A stretch of 64,000 nucleotides of DNA from assembly GCA_963718405.1 (NCBI GenBank), contig CAVQYZ010000002.1:1116001-1180000 (forward strand), read 5' to 3'. The notes below the pieces were generated by a model. The model saw nothing but the letters and a program-made list of their open reading frames with translations. It searched no databases and was not told where the DNA came from. Below are positions 1 to 9,317 of this stretch, piece after piece; the first letter of the stretch is position 1, and every line of letters begins with the position of its first letter. This DNA is from Bog-756 sp963718405 (GTDB lineage Bacteria; Actinomycetota; Acidimicrobiia; Acidimicrobiales; RAAP-2). The position numbers and the translations under genes are program-made.

Positions 1-261
1 CGGCCCGAGCCTGGTCGTCATGAGCCTCAGGGAGATCGTCCCGAGAAGCGCCACCAGGAGGTTGCTCGAGAGCACCGATGTGGTCGAGATCAGGACCCGT
101 CGACGGTACTGGGCGGGCGGGACCGGTTCGTTGAGGCCGGATGACGGCCGTTCAGTGGTCGCGCCGGGCGTTCCCCGGGGCTCGTTCGCACTCATCCGTG
201 CGCGTATGGCCGTGAGCATTCCTCGGGATTCCGCCTCGGTACGGTGGTCAGAGTCGCTCAC
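1..261 (-). CDS. Polysaccharide flippase, N-terminal fragment
   Basis: Only the first 87 codons are inside the window; the gene runs off the left edge. After about 50 polar residues comes QYRRRVLISTTSVLSSN, then a hydrophobic helix and LRLMTTRLGP. This is the usual start of MATE/RfbX-type flippases that move lipid-linked oligosaccharides across the membrane. I chose GTG at 261 because GGAAGG lies nine bases upstream and the frame stays open; it overlaps the end of the upstream glycosyltransferase by 14 bases. ATG at 195 is an alternative. The neighbours are all glycosyltransferases, which fits a role in polymer export. The family call is an inference from a short fragment. Confidence 0.5.
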   Translation of the reverse strand, partial: MSDSDHRTEAESRGMLTAIRARMSANEPRGTPGATTERPSSGLNEPVPPAQYRRRVLISTTSVLSSNLLVALLGTISLRLMTTRLGP

Positions 262-1153
262 TGCGACCAGACCTTCCGTGCCAGAAGTCGACGTAGGCCA
301 GAGCCAACGCACGAGACGTGCCCAGCGCGGCTCGACCCCCTTTGTTTCGGAGTGACCGCTCGATTCTCCATGCCGAGTCCAACAGGCTGTTCCATGTGAG
401 ATCGAAGCGGGTCCGACTGGTCTTTTGCTTCAAGAGCCGGAGTCGGTTGCGGAGGAAGTAGTACTCGTAGAGCTTCGAGCCCGACCCTCCGGTTGCCGAG
501 CTGACGAAGTGTGTGGCGGTCGCCTCGGGGACGAATCCGACGAGGTGACCTGCCTCTTTGAATCGCAGGGTCCACTCGGTCTCCTCCCAGTACAAGAAGT
601 AGGAGGGATCCATGCACCCCACCTCGTCCACGACCGTCCGGCGCACGAGCATGGCGCAGCCGGTCGGTCGACCTGTCCGGGTGACCCCGCGCCGCCCCAC
701 GTCGGGCCCGGTCGTGGTCAGGTGGTGGAAGTGGCCCTGTGCGAGGTCCAGATCGGCTCCGGCGTACCAGATGTCTCCCGACGACCCACTGAAGATCGTC
801 GGGCTGACGACGGCCAGCTCCGGGTCCGAATCCATCGCCCCGAGCAATGCTTCGATGCAGCGGGAGTCGACGGCGGCATCCGGATTCAGGAAGAAGAGAT
901 AGTCCGGATCGACCGCCTGTGCCGCGCGGATACCGAGGTTGCACCCCCCGGCGAAGCCGAGGTTGTCACGCGGTTCCAACAGCGTGACGTGAGGCGCTAT
1001 CGAGCGTACGAGGTCCGCCGTGCCGTCAGATGATGCATTGTCGATCACGAACACCGGTGACCGGACGGTGGAGGCCTCGAGCGATTGGAGGCACGCCGCC
1101 ATGGTGTCCGCACAGTTGTGGGTGACGATGATTGTTGCGACGAATGCGCTCAT
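248..1153 (-). CDS. GT2 glycosyltransferase, rhamnosyltransferase-like
   Basis: A 301-residue GT-A fold enzyme that probably transfers a sugar (rhamnose in the best-known relatives, WbbL type) from a nucleotide donor to a lipid-linked acceptor at the inner membrane face. Visible signatures are TIIVTHNCADT near the N-terminus, VIDNASSDGT (36-45), NLGFAGGCN (64-72), the metal-binding region FLNPDA (88-93) and FLYWEETEW (186-194), which are typical of the family. Its ATG overlaps the stop of the upstream hydrolase gene as ATGA, so translation is coupled within the island operon. The sugar and linkage cannot be read from sequence. Confidence 0.85.
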   Translation of the reverse strand: MSAFVATIIVTHNCADTMAACLQSLEASTVRSPVFVIDNASSDGTADLVRSIAPHVTLLEPRDNLGFAGGCNLGIRAAQAVDPDYLFFLNPDAAVDSRCIEALLGAMDSDPELAVVSPTIFSGSSGDIWYAGADLDLAQGHFHHLTTTGPDVGRRGVTRTGRPTGCAMLVRRTVVDEVGCMDPSYFLYWEETEWTLRFKEAGHLVGFVPEATATHFVSSATGGSGSKLYEYYFLRNRLRLLKQKTSRTRFDLTWNSLLDSAWRIERSLRNKGGRAALGTSRALALAYVDFWHGRSGRSERL

Positions 1154-2187
1154 GGTGTGCCTCCACGAAGCGTCACCATGTCCTGGCGGTAGGTGGCGAG
1201 GGACCGCGGAGCGTCGGTGAGCGGGATGACCGCCGAGACCTGGGGGTTGTAGAAGATGGAGTTGTAGATGACGTCGTGGTCCCTGATGATCGAGGCCAGC
1301 CCGGCGACGTAGGTGGGATCGTCACCGGCGCCACCTTGGGACCGGGGCGCCAGGCCCCACTCGGGGATGCTCAGCGGCTTGTGGTGTCGCTGGGCGAAGG
1401 CGGCCACCGCATTCAGGCCGTCGGACTCGTTGCTGAGTTTCTGCCAGCGCTGGGCCGGTGTGAGACCGGACGGGCCGATCCCCGAGTCGTAGGCGTCAAT
1501 GCCGACGATGTTGACGGCGCTGTCGCCCGGGTACCACTCGTCGAGGGGGATGGGCTGGACGTGCTGGTTGACCGTCCAGTCGAAGAGGAAGTCGGCACCG
1601 GCGACCGAACTCATCGACCGGGCGATATTGGCCCAGTACCGGGCCCAGTCCTTGTACTGGGACGGGTCGGTGCCGAGGTCGTTGGACGGATCGACATTGG
1701 CATTGGCCTCGGCACCCAGCCGGATGACCGAGTCACCCAGGCCCTCGTGGACCAGGTTGGTCGCCAACTGGGTGGCGTAGAGGTTGTAGTCGCCGGCCGC
1801 ACCGAGCACCCGCCAGTTGGACGGGGCGTCCTTGGGCACCATGGACTGGGTGATGATGATGCGCCGCCCGGGCACGGCCCGCTTCCACCCCAGCCAGTCC
1901 GTGTTCGAGCTCGGAGGATTCGCCCACCACACGTTGGTCCAACCGGCCCAGGTGGTGGCGGCGTCGTTGTAGAGGAGGACGCAGTTGAACGTGGTCCCGG
2001 TGGCCGTTTCCAAGGTGGCCAGCGCGGCCCGGCTGTTGTCCGGATAGACGCAGTTGGACTTGGAGTTGCCGCTCAGGAATTGTGTGTCGGGCTTCAGCAC
2101 CAGCCAGACGCCGGTCCCGAGGAGGACGCACAACAAGCCCATGGTGATCAAGGTCCAGTAGGTCGTGCCCATCCGACTCCGTGTCAT
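1150..2187 (-). CDS. Membrane-anchored GH26-like glycoside hydrolase
   Basis: 345 residues with one N-terminal membrane segment (about 10-30), then an extracytoplasmic TIM-barrel-like domain. Motifs VIRLGAEANAN (E160) and PLSIPEWGLA (E276) fit the acid/base and nucleophile glutamates of GH26-type endo-mannanases, though the usual HE pair is AE here. In a synthesis cluster such an enzyme would trim, release or remodel the polymer outside the cell. The start is ATG at 2187, overlapping the stop of the upstream membrane protein as ATGA; its own stop overlaps the next start the same way. The family assignment is by motif reading only, and substrate specificity is unknown. Confidence 0.65.
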   Translation of the reverse strand: MTRSRMGTTYWTLITMGLLCVLLGTGVWLVLKPDTQFLSGNSKSNCVYPDNSRAALATLETATGTTFNCVLLYNDAATTWAGWTNVWWANPPSSNTDWLGWKRAVPGRRIIITQSMVPKDAPSNWRVLGAAGDYNLYATQLATNLVHEGLGDSVIRLGAEANANVDPSNDLGTDPSQYKDWARYWANIARSMSSVAGADFLFDWTVNQHVQPIPLDEWYPGDSAVNIVGIDAYDSGIGPSGLTPAQRWQKLSNESDGLNAVAAFAQRHHKPLSIPEWGLAPRSQGGAGDDPTYVAGLASIIRDHDVIYNSIFYNPQVSAVIPLTDAPRSLATYRQDMVTLRGGTP

Positions 2188-4590
2188 CGGTACACCCTCG
2201 CTCCCGGACTCGAGTAGACGAGGTTCTTGTTGTTCTCCAAGAACTTGGTCGGGAAGCGGTATATCGACGTCTTGTTGTCCACCGAGCCGTAGGTCCACCC
2301 GGCGATGTTGTAACCGGTGGCGAACACCCAGGCGCCCTGGTCGATCGTGGCCGGCGTGAGGTCGGTGAGAGGGCCTCCGGTATAGGAGGTGCCCGCCCAG
2401 ATGCGGAGCTGCCCGTACTCGTCGGTCCAGATGAGCGGCTTTGGTCCCGCCGCCGTCACCAGCCACCTCGACGCAGCAATCTCCTGATCGGACATGTAGA
2501 AGGCGTTGTAGCCAGGACCGGAATTGTCGAAGAGCACGCTGCCGCCATTGCCAAGCTGGCCCGCCAGCCCGGTCGAGTAGACGCCGACGAGCAGCAGTCC
2601 GGCTGCGGCGCCCAGGGTGGCCAGGGCACCGAACCGGCTGATGAGCCATTTCATGGCCACGGCGAAGCCGACACCGAGGATGATGTCCGCCTGGATCTGT
2701 GCCCGGGACTGGTTGTAGAAGACGGCCAGCGTTCCGCTGACCCGGATGAGGGCCAGAAATCCCAGGACGGCCAGCTCGAGCACGGCGATCTCGAGTGGCA
2801 CTCCGGAGGTGAAGCGACGCATGCTGGCCTGAATCTGAGCACGGGTCCGGCTGTAGAAGACCGCGAACGGAACCGGCGAGCGGCGGCGGCGCACCAGGGC
2901 CACGGCCGCACCCACCACGACGATGAGCAAGAACAGCTCCGCCATCGCTGTGCTGGCCTCCGTGAGCCCGTTCAACACGGCGCCATGGCCCAGCCCATCC
3001 CGAGGCGCCAGAGGAGCTGCGGCTGCCGGATATCGGGCGGTGAGCGCCGCCGGGTAGTGGTTCAACCATGGCTGTGAGGTGAGGCTGGCGTGGCCGGCCA
3101 GGCGGTAGAAGCTGGACGGGCTGACTGATTGCGAGACGTTTCCGTCGAGCCAGCGGTGGAGGAGCGACCCACCGAAACTGGGGAGTAGGTCGGGACCCTG
3201 TTGGGCAAAGGCCGTGATGAACGTGGACGCGTTGCCGGTGGACGCGGTGATTCCCACATCCCAGAGCAGGATCATGGCAACGCCGCTCACGACGAGTGGC
3301 AGGTTGATGACGGGCCGAGCCGACCGGTCTCGGCCGAGGAGGCGCTTGATGAGGCGCACGATGCCCAATGTCAACCAGGTGACGGCCAGCACGACGACCG
3401 TGATGTAGGACGTCGTGTAGTGGGAGACGACCATCGCCCCCAAGACGGCGACGGCCACCAGTGTGCGTTTTCGGGCCCGGATCCCTGCGTCGAACAGCAC
3501 CACGAAGAGGAGCACAAAGTAGAAGAGGGCGACTTCCTGGCGGGCTATGGCGCTCAATTGCTCGGCGAATTGGCTCAACACGATCAAATAGACGGAGGCA
3601 ATCACCGCTGGTCGGGCAGGAACCCAGCGCCGGGCGAAGCCGTAGGTCAATGCCGGGATGGCGGCGAGGAGGAGGGGATAGAAGCCCTTGAACACGGAGA
3701 GGCCTGACAGGCCGCTCGTCTTGACCAGAACAGTGGGCAGTGCCGTGATGCTGAGCATGGCGCCGTAGGGGTCGCCGTTCGTCGGTGGAGTCCACCGGCC
3801 GGCATTGGCGACAGCTGGCGAAGCGCTGGAACTCGCGCTGGATGTCCGAGCCGAAGAGATAATTGCCCGCGGTAGGTGTACAGGTAGATCAGCGTGAGTC
3901 CGGCGGAGAAGAGCATCAGCTGGATCCGCCTGTCTGACCACTTCCCGGCCTTCCCTATGGTCACCGCCAGCAGTGCCAGGGTGAGGACGACGACCGCGAC
4001 CACCATCGTTCCGCCGCGCCCGTCGTTCAGGCGTTCGATACCGGCCACGCCCGCCAGCGGGAGGATGATGCATCCAGCTACGAGAAGGCCCGAGGAACGG
4101 GGCCAGCGGTCGGGGACCAGATCCAGCACCGGATCGCTGGTGGTGGGGCAGGCTGCTACTGCGACGAGAACGATGACATTGATGGCGACAGCCAGAGGCA
4201 ACGTCTCCAGGGGCCGTGGGACCCCGAGGTGGGGGAGAAGCGCGCTGGCCAGCAACGCCCATCCCATGAGAGTGGCGAGGCCGGCGCCGACGACGAGGAA
4301 GAATTGGGAGGCCCGGCTGTCGAGGGTGACCCGGCAGCGCTCCCAGAATTGTGGCACCGGGCAGGAGGACCACCAGCACCAGGGCGCAAAGCCTGCTGGC
4401 CAACAAGAGTTGACTCGGTCGCCATGGCCAGATCGAGCCCAACCAGCAGTGCCGTTGTCGTCCCCATCTTCGAGAAGGGGGGCGGCGGGACAGGGGAGAG
4501 ACGCTCAAACAGGTCACCGACCTGGTCCGCCAGGACCTCGACGGGCGGTAGTTCGATCACCTCTGGCAACGTGCCCGAGGGTGCACTCAC
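2184..4590 (-). CDS. Large polytopic membrane protein (DUF2206-like), frameshifted
   Basis: About 800 residues with many membrane helices. The stretch YLFGSDIQREFQ resembles the G-x-D-I-x-x-E-Y/F motif of DUF2206 proteins, which look like lipid-phosphate-sugar-dependent glycosyltransferases. The soluble C-terminal tail ends in SSPGARVYR. No single frame covers the gene. Reading from GTG 4590, the frame must change near 4435, near 4355, near 3870 and between 3860 and 3810; from there to 2184 it is clean. The start is set by a GTGA overlap with the upstream gene, and the end overlaps the hydrolase start as ATGA. The clustered breaks may be sequencing errors or real decay. Likely role: sugar transfer or polymer handling at the membrane. 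Confidence 0.6.
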
Positions 4591-5078
4591 GGGGCGCCTC
4601 CACCGGGAGCAGGCTCGACGTGGAACTCCAACGGTGCCAGCGGTCGCCCGAGGGCCCTGACGCTCATGGTGACCTCTGAGCGGGTGGCGGGCATCTGCGC
4701 ACTGACCTGGGTGGTCACGATCATCCCCGGATTCACCGTGGCCGTGCCGTGGGCCATCTCCGCGATGGCCAGCCCCGGTCCCGAGACGTCGACGACCCAC
4801 TGCTGGTGGATGATGGCAGTGGTGGCATTGGAGATGGCGAAGTCGAAGGTGACCGGCGTGCCGGGTGCCGCCTGCGCCGGGAGACCCGCGGGGTCCGGCA
4901 GGGACAGGGCGACATACCGCTGGGGGACGGCGAGGACCCCGAGTCCTCGCAGGACGGTGCCGCCGGCCTGGATCAAGCTGGCGCCCCCTACCAGAACGGC
5001 CAGCGCCATGAGCAGGGCCACCCACCTATGTGGCAGTGCCGGTGTCGACACCGGCTTGTCCATGGTCTCGACAATCAC
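4587..5078 (-). CDS. Small membrane-anchored protein with beta-rich outer domain
   Basis: 163 residues. There is one N-terminal membrane segment (ALLMALAVLVGGASLIQAG, about 20-40), then a roughly 120-residue domain with alternating hydrophobic residues, including VTFDFAISNATTAI and EVTMSVRAL. This looks like an immunoglobulin-like or DUF1616-type soluble domain outside the membrane. No enzyme motif is seen. GTG at 5078 overlaps the stop of the upstream glycosyltransferase (GTGA), and its stop overlaps the GTG of the large membrane protein. The tight coupling suggests it works with that protein, perhaps as an accessory subunit. The family is not recognised. Confidence 0.6.
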   Translation of the reverse strand: MIVETMDKPVSTPALPHRWVALLMALAVLVGGASLIQAGGTVLRGLGVLAVPQRYVALSLPDPAGLPAQAAPGTPVTFDFAISNATTAIIHQQWVVDVSGPGLAIAEMAHGTATVNPGMIVTTQVSAQMPATRSEVTMSVRALGRPLAPLEFHVEPAPGGGAP

Positions 5079-6197
5079 GGCACCGCCTCAACGGCGGGGG
5101 TCAAGGTCGACGGCACCCTCACGCCGTCGATGGCGGCCTGGTATGCCGCCGCGCGTCGTCGATGCGATGAGGGGCCACGACTGTTCCCCGGCGAACCGGG
5201 CGGCGCAGTCGGCCATCGCTTCGAGCCTGTGCCGGCCCAGGTGCACGACGTGATCGAGCGCTTCGGCCAGACCGGCATCGGTGTTGGCGAATCGGACCGT
5301 AGCTCCGTGGGGCAGGGAGGCGAACTCGGGGATGTCGGGCACCACCACCGGAAGGCCCGCTCCGAGAGCCAGGAGGACGGAGCCACTGTTGTCCACGGCC
5401 GTGAAGGGGAACACGGCCAGGTCCGCCGCGGCCAGGTAGTAGCCCAAGTCGGTTTCGGGTATCCATCCGACGGACAGGCGCACCTGCGGGCCCGACGCCT
5501 CGGCGAGCTCCTCCAGTTGCGATCGATAGACGGGATCGGAACAGGCTCCGGCAATCAGGTACCACGGGCCACCCGGCCGTGCGTCGACCTGTGCCAGCAG
5601 GCGATGGGTCCCCTTGTACGGCCGCAGGGCGCCGAGGTGGCCGATGACCAGTGCGTCAACCGGCAGTCCCAGTCGAGCCCTCGCCTCCTCACGGCCCGGC
5701 AGTTCGTGATAGCGGTGGGCGTACGATCCCTGGGGCGCCACGGCGACGCGAGCGGCGCCGAGCTCCCGAACGGTCTCGGCCGTGGCCGGGGAGTGCACGA
5801 GCACGACCGATGCCGCCCGGGCAAGACTCTTTCGAGCTTCCAGGTCGTCGGCAAAGATCGGTTCGTGGGGAAGGACGTTGTGGGCAGTCCACACAACCCG
5901 GAGGCCCGACCGGCGGGCCACCCACAGGCAGGTGTTGAACCAGGCCTGTGCCGAGCGCCTCGCCCACACGCTCGACCGCGCCCACGCCGGCACGAAGTCG
6001 TAGACCCAGTGGACGTGCAGCACCTGGGTCCCCCGGAGCCGCCGCCACACCAATTGCGCCGGCCGGACCAGGAGATTGACACTCTGGGAGCTGGTGGGAC
6101 CGTCGAGATAGGACGTCTCGACGCCTTGGGTGCGCAACTCGGCGTGGAGCAGCTCTTGATACGGATTGGCGTCTTTGGGGAGGGCCGCCACCTTCAC
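5075..6197 (-). CDS. GT4-like glycosyltransferase (GumK-like), C-terminal frameshift
   Basis: About 373 residues with a GT-B fold. N-terminal features are HVHWVYDFVP and WTAHNVLPHEP, common in GumK-like and GT4 enzymes; the C-terminal nucleotide domain shows GHLGALRPYKGTHRLL and AVDNSGSVLLALGAGLPVV in the donor-binding region. It probably adds one sugar to a lipid-linked intermediate on the cytoplasmic face. Read straight through, the protein ends at 5088 in an arginine-rich tail. Trimming one base from the GGGG run at 5171-5174 gives an end at 5075 (RRRAAAYQAAIDGV, ending EAVP) that overlaps the next GTG as GTGA, so I prefer that end. ATG 6197 overlaps the upstream stop. Confidence 0.75.
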
Positions 6198-7093
6198 CTG
6201 CCCACTCCGCGGGCAATGGCAGTGAGCTCCTTCAAGCTGCCGACACCCTCAGCGAAGTGGCAGGCGACCACGCGGACCGGATAGGGCCGCTTCCTCGCCC
6301 GCCACAGGGGCACCGCGACAAGGAGGAGATAGCTCCGGTAGCGCAGCGCCAACGGCAGCCCGAGAATGTACAGCGAATAGAGGACGGGGACCGGGTCGTT
6401 GGCGAGCAGGGAGCGCTGTCGGTGGCGATGCTTCCGGTAGAGCCGGATGCGAGCCTGACCGTACTGTCTCGATCGCTTGAGCTGGCGGCGAAATGAGCCC
6501 CAATCGTGATCGACGACGGCATCCCCTACGAAGCGGATCTTGGCGCCACCCGCCACCAGTCTCCAGGTGAAGTCGACGTCCGACCCGTATTCGAAGCTCT
6601 CGTCGAATCCCCCGATGGCCTCGAAGAGCTCGCGCCTGAATGCCAAGTTGGCCGTGGGTGCTTCCTCGACGTAGCGCGGCACGGGCGAACCCCGCTCGGG
6701 GGAGTAGACGTTGTCGCCTATCGACATGGGGCCACACGTGACCTGCTCCTCTTCGGCAAGAATCGGGCCGAGGAGCCGAGTCAGCCAGCCGTCGACCGGG
6801 ATGCACCCGGCGTCGATGAAGACGATGATCTCACCGAGTGCTTCATGGACCCCGGCGTTGCGCTGATGGGGAATCGACACGCGAACTCCGGGGGGTGCAC
6901 TGAAGTCGATCCACCTGACGGAGGGATTGGCAGCGGCGATATGGGCCAAGCGTCCCTCTGACGCATCCACGACCATCACCTCGATGTCGTGGGCGCCCCA
7001 GATCTCGTCGCTGTCCCCGTGGGCCGCCAGCGCCCCGAGGGTATCGGCCACCCCCTCTTCGTCCTTGGATAGAACGATGACGGAGATCTTCAT
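6194..7093 (-). CDS. GT2 glycosyltransferase
   Basis: 299 residues. The GT-A core runs from MKISVIVLSKDEEG through VMVVDASEG, IVFIDAGCIPVDGWL (the metal-binding region) and GGFDESFEYGSDVDFTWRL. The C-terminal third carries a hydrophobic segment (PVLYSLYILGLPLAL), suggesting membrane association. I chose ATG 7093 over the upstream start at 7135 because AAGGAGG lies eight bases before it; this is one of the few clear Shine-Dalgarno sites in the island. Its ATG also overlaps the upstream stop (ATGA) and its stop overlaps the next ATG. The donor sugar is unknown. Confidence 0.85.
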   Translation of the reverse strand: MKISVIVLSKDEEGVADTLGALAAHGDSDEIWGAHDIEVMVVDASEGRLAHIAAANPSVRWIDFSAPPGVRVSIPHQRNAGVHEALGEIIVFIDAGCIPVDGWLTRLLGPILAEEEQVTCGPMSIGDNVYSPERGSPVPRYVEEAPTANLAFRRELFEAIGGFDESFEYGSDVDFTWRLVAGGAKIRFVGDAVVDHDWGSFRRQLKRSRQYGQARIRLYRKHRHRQRSLLANDPVPVLYSLYILGLPLALRYRSYLLLVAVPLWRARKRPYPVRVVACHFAEGVGSLKELTAIARGVGR

Positions 7094-8130
7094 GAGTGTC
7101 CTCCTTGGGAGATCTGATGGCGGGCTCGCCACCATCCGGATGCGAACCCTGCGTTGGATGCGCCCTCTTGGAGAATCTGCACGTATGCGTACGCCAGCGG
7201 TTCAGCTGATCGGGAGCGCAGGGCATGGATCAACCACCGGGGTGAGAAGAGGAGCGGGAGGGCGAGTGCCGGCAGCGACCAGTGCCGCCGCCTGGGTCCG
7301 ATCAACAGGGCCACGGCCCACACCAGCGGCGCGGGATAGATCGTCGGCCCCCAGCCGACGTGCTTGGCGTGATTGCGGGCGTTTCCTTCGCCGTAGCCCA
7401 TGGCCCGCCGCAGGGCATCGCCAAGTCGGATGTCGTAGTCGTGCTCGACGACGGCGTCCGGCGTCAGGCGAATGGACGAATCGGGGAACAGAAGGTGCAG
7501 TCGGTAGCAGATGTCGCCGTCCTCTCCGGCGCGGAGGGCATCATCGAATCCACCGAGGGCCTCGAAGACCTCCCGCCGGAACGAGAGGTTCGCCCCGGCC
7601 AGGAGATACGCGTCACGCTCCCCGGTGGCCACGCGCGGTGCGATGTTCTCGCGTGCGTAGAGCCACAGCCGGTACATCAGCGATGAACTGCGTCCGAGAG
7701 TTGCTTCCAGGGGCCCGAACGGTTGCTTGTAGGCGAAATAGCGCTCGAGGTACCGGGTCCGGCCCGACCCGACGACCGGACCGCCTGCGGCTACGACATT
7801 CGGGTCATGGTATGCGGAGAGGAGCGAACTGGCCCACTCCGGCCCCGGGCGGCAGTCGTCGTCGGTGAAGGCCACGACGGGGGCAAGACTGGCGGCTGCA
7901 CCGGTGTTGCGCGCTGTGGCGGGCCCCTGGTTGGATGCATGGCGTATCAGCTTGGTTCCACCCCGGCTCGCCTGACTTCGGTCGATGGCCGGATCGGACG
8001 CATCATCGACGATCACGATCTCCAGACGGTCCCGTATGGTCTGGCGCTCGAGCGCCTGGAGGGTGGCGCCGAGCCGGTCGGCACGGTTGTAGCTGCAGAC
8101 GACCACGGACAGATCGGGCGCGCCGGTCAC
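7090..8130 (-). CDS. GT2 glycosyltransferase
   Basis: 346 residues. Signatures are LSVVVCSYNRADRLGATLQAL, EIVIVDDASDP, VVAFTDDDCRPGPEWASSLL (the DDD metal site) and GANLSFRREVFEALGGFDDAL, the standard GT2 order. A C-terminal hydrophobic pair (APLVWAVALLIGP and LPALALPLLFSP) suggests membrane attachment. Start GTG 8130 overlaps the upstream stop as GTGA; its own stop overlaps the next ATG. It belongs to the same minus-strand operon and probably adds one residue of the repeat unit. Substrate cannot be inferred. Confidence 0.85.
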   Translation of the reverse strand: MTGAPDLSVVVCSYNRADRLGATLQALERQTIRDRLEIVIVDDASDPAIDRSQASRGGTKLIRHASNQGPATARNTGAAASLAPVVAFTDDDCRPGPEWASSLLSAYHDPNVVAAGGPVVGSGRTRYLERYFAYKQPFGPLEATLGRSSSLMYRLWLYARENIAPRVATGERDAYLLAGANLSFRREVFEALGGFDDALRAGEDGDICYRLHLLFPDSSIRLTPDAVVEHDYDIRLGDALRRAMGYGEGNARNHAKHVGWGPTIYPAPLVWAVALLIGPRRRHWSLPALALPLLFSPRWLIHALRSRSAEPLAYAYVQILQEGASNAGFASGWWRARHQISQGGHS

Positions 8131-9317
8131 GCCGGCACCAACGATGTGTAGATGGTCCCCAGATCATCAGCCAGCGTCTGCCATCCGGATAGTGCATGGG
8201 CTCGTACCTGCTCGGTGGGCAGTGGGCACGAGAGCGCCTTCTCCAGGGCGTCGGCCAGGGAGCCGACGGTGGGATCGCAGAGAAAACCGCTGACGCCGTC
8301 CTTGATCAGATGCCGGGCCTGGTTGGCGTCGTGGTCGGTCGTGACAACCTGCGTGCCGCAGGCCAGAGCCTCGGCGACCGCGATTCCGAATCCTTCCCGT
8401 GTGGTGGGCAAGGCGAACACCGTGGCGCTCTTGATGAGGGCGAACACCGACTCCTGGGACTCCAGCCGGCCGAGGAATTCGACGCCGGTGCCCAGCCCGA
8501 GCTGATCCACGAGCAGATCCAGCTGGGGCTTCTCGGGACCTTCCCCGACGATGGCGCAGCTCACCTGCGTTTCGATGCGCTCCCGGAGCTCCTTCAGTGC
8601 CTCGAGTAGCAGAGCTGCGCCTTTGTGATGCAGCAATCGGCCGACGAAGACAATGTCGTATCGGCGTTGGGCCGGCCCGACCAGCGCGATGGCATCGGTG
8701 TCGATGCCCGACGGTAGGACGGCAATGGCGCTCCGATCGACGCCGGCGGCGGTCATGGTGTCCGCTGTCTGTTCCGTCGGGACGATGAGGCAGTCGGCCA
8801 GGGAGACGACGAAGCGTTCGACGCGCGCCGCCAGCCGGCCCGGGCGCCCGAGATACGACTGCCAGTACGTCTCACCCCACCACTCGTGCCACGTGACAAT
8901 CAGGGGAATGTCTCGCAGGCGAGAGATGACCTTCAACGGAATCAACTGGAGGTAGGGCATATGGTCCGCATCGATGACGTCGGCTTCAACCGTGAGAAGT
9001 CGGGTGCAGGCAAGGGCGAACATGAGCGCTTGGACCAATGACCGACGTTCGCCGGCATACATGTCCCAGTTGCGGCAGATGGCATGGAGCGAGACGCCCT
9101 CTTCGTTGCGATCCCGAGGGCCGTCCCACCAGTGCATCGTGTAGACGTCGATTTCGACCTCCGGTCCGGCGAGGCGCCGGAGCAATTGGTGGAAGCGCAC
9201 CTCCTTGCCGCCCTTGAAATAGGGATAGATGCCGTCAGTGACGACCGCCACCCGCAGCTGTTTCGCCGATGGGAGGTCGCATGCCTCGGAGGTGACCCCT
9301 CGTCGTCGCTTCCTCAT
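8127..9317 (-). CDS. GT4 glycosyltransferase
   Basis: 396 residues, GT-B fold, glycogen-synthase/GT4 group. The N-terminal domain has VAVVTDGIYPYFKGGKEVR; the C-terminal Rossmann domain has DIVFVGRLLHHKGAALLLEAL, CAIVGEGPEK and the EX7E motif in TTREGFGIAVAEALACGTQV. It retains the anomeric configuration of the donor. Start ATG 9317 (MRKRRRGVTSE) overlaps the upstream stop as ATGA, which decides against the much longer reading from 9494. Role: probably a mid-chain sugar transfer in the island's polysaccharide. Confidence 0.85.
   Translation of the reverse strand: MRKRRRGVTSEACDLPSAKQLRVAVVTDGIYPYFKGGKEVRFHQLLRRLAGPEVEIDVYTMHWWDGPRDRNEEGVSLHAICRNWDMYAGERRSLVQALMFALACTRLLTVEADVIDADHMPYLQLIPLKVISRLRDIPLIVTWHEWWGETYWQSYLGRPGRLAARVERFVVSLADCLIVPTEQTADTMTAAGVDRSAIAVLPSGIDTDAIALVGPAQRRYDIVFVGRLLHHKGAALLLEALKELRERIETQVSCAIVGEGPEKPQLDLLVDQLGLGTGVEFLGRLESQESVFALIKSATVFALPTTREGFGIAVAEALACGTQVVTTDHDANQARHLIKDGVSGFLCDPTVGSLADALEKALSCPLPTEQVRAHALSGWQTLADDLGTIYTSLVPA

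Noticed and set aside
20..355. A plus-strand gene at the left edge
   Set aside because: Arginine- and serine-rich shadow; the minus strand reads as the start of a flippase with sensible membrane sequence.
1132..2217. A 361-codon plus-strand open frame opposite the GH26-like gene
   Set aside because: Composition (V, G and D rich) is that of an antisense frame; the minus strand has signal anchor and catalytic motifs.
5088..5170. The unshifted C-terminus of the GT4 enzyme
   Set aside because: It is arginine-rich and ends short of the next gene, whereas the shifted frame ends in an exact GTGA overlap like its neighbours.
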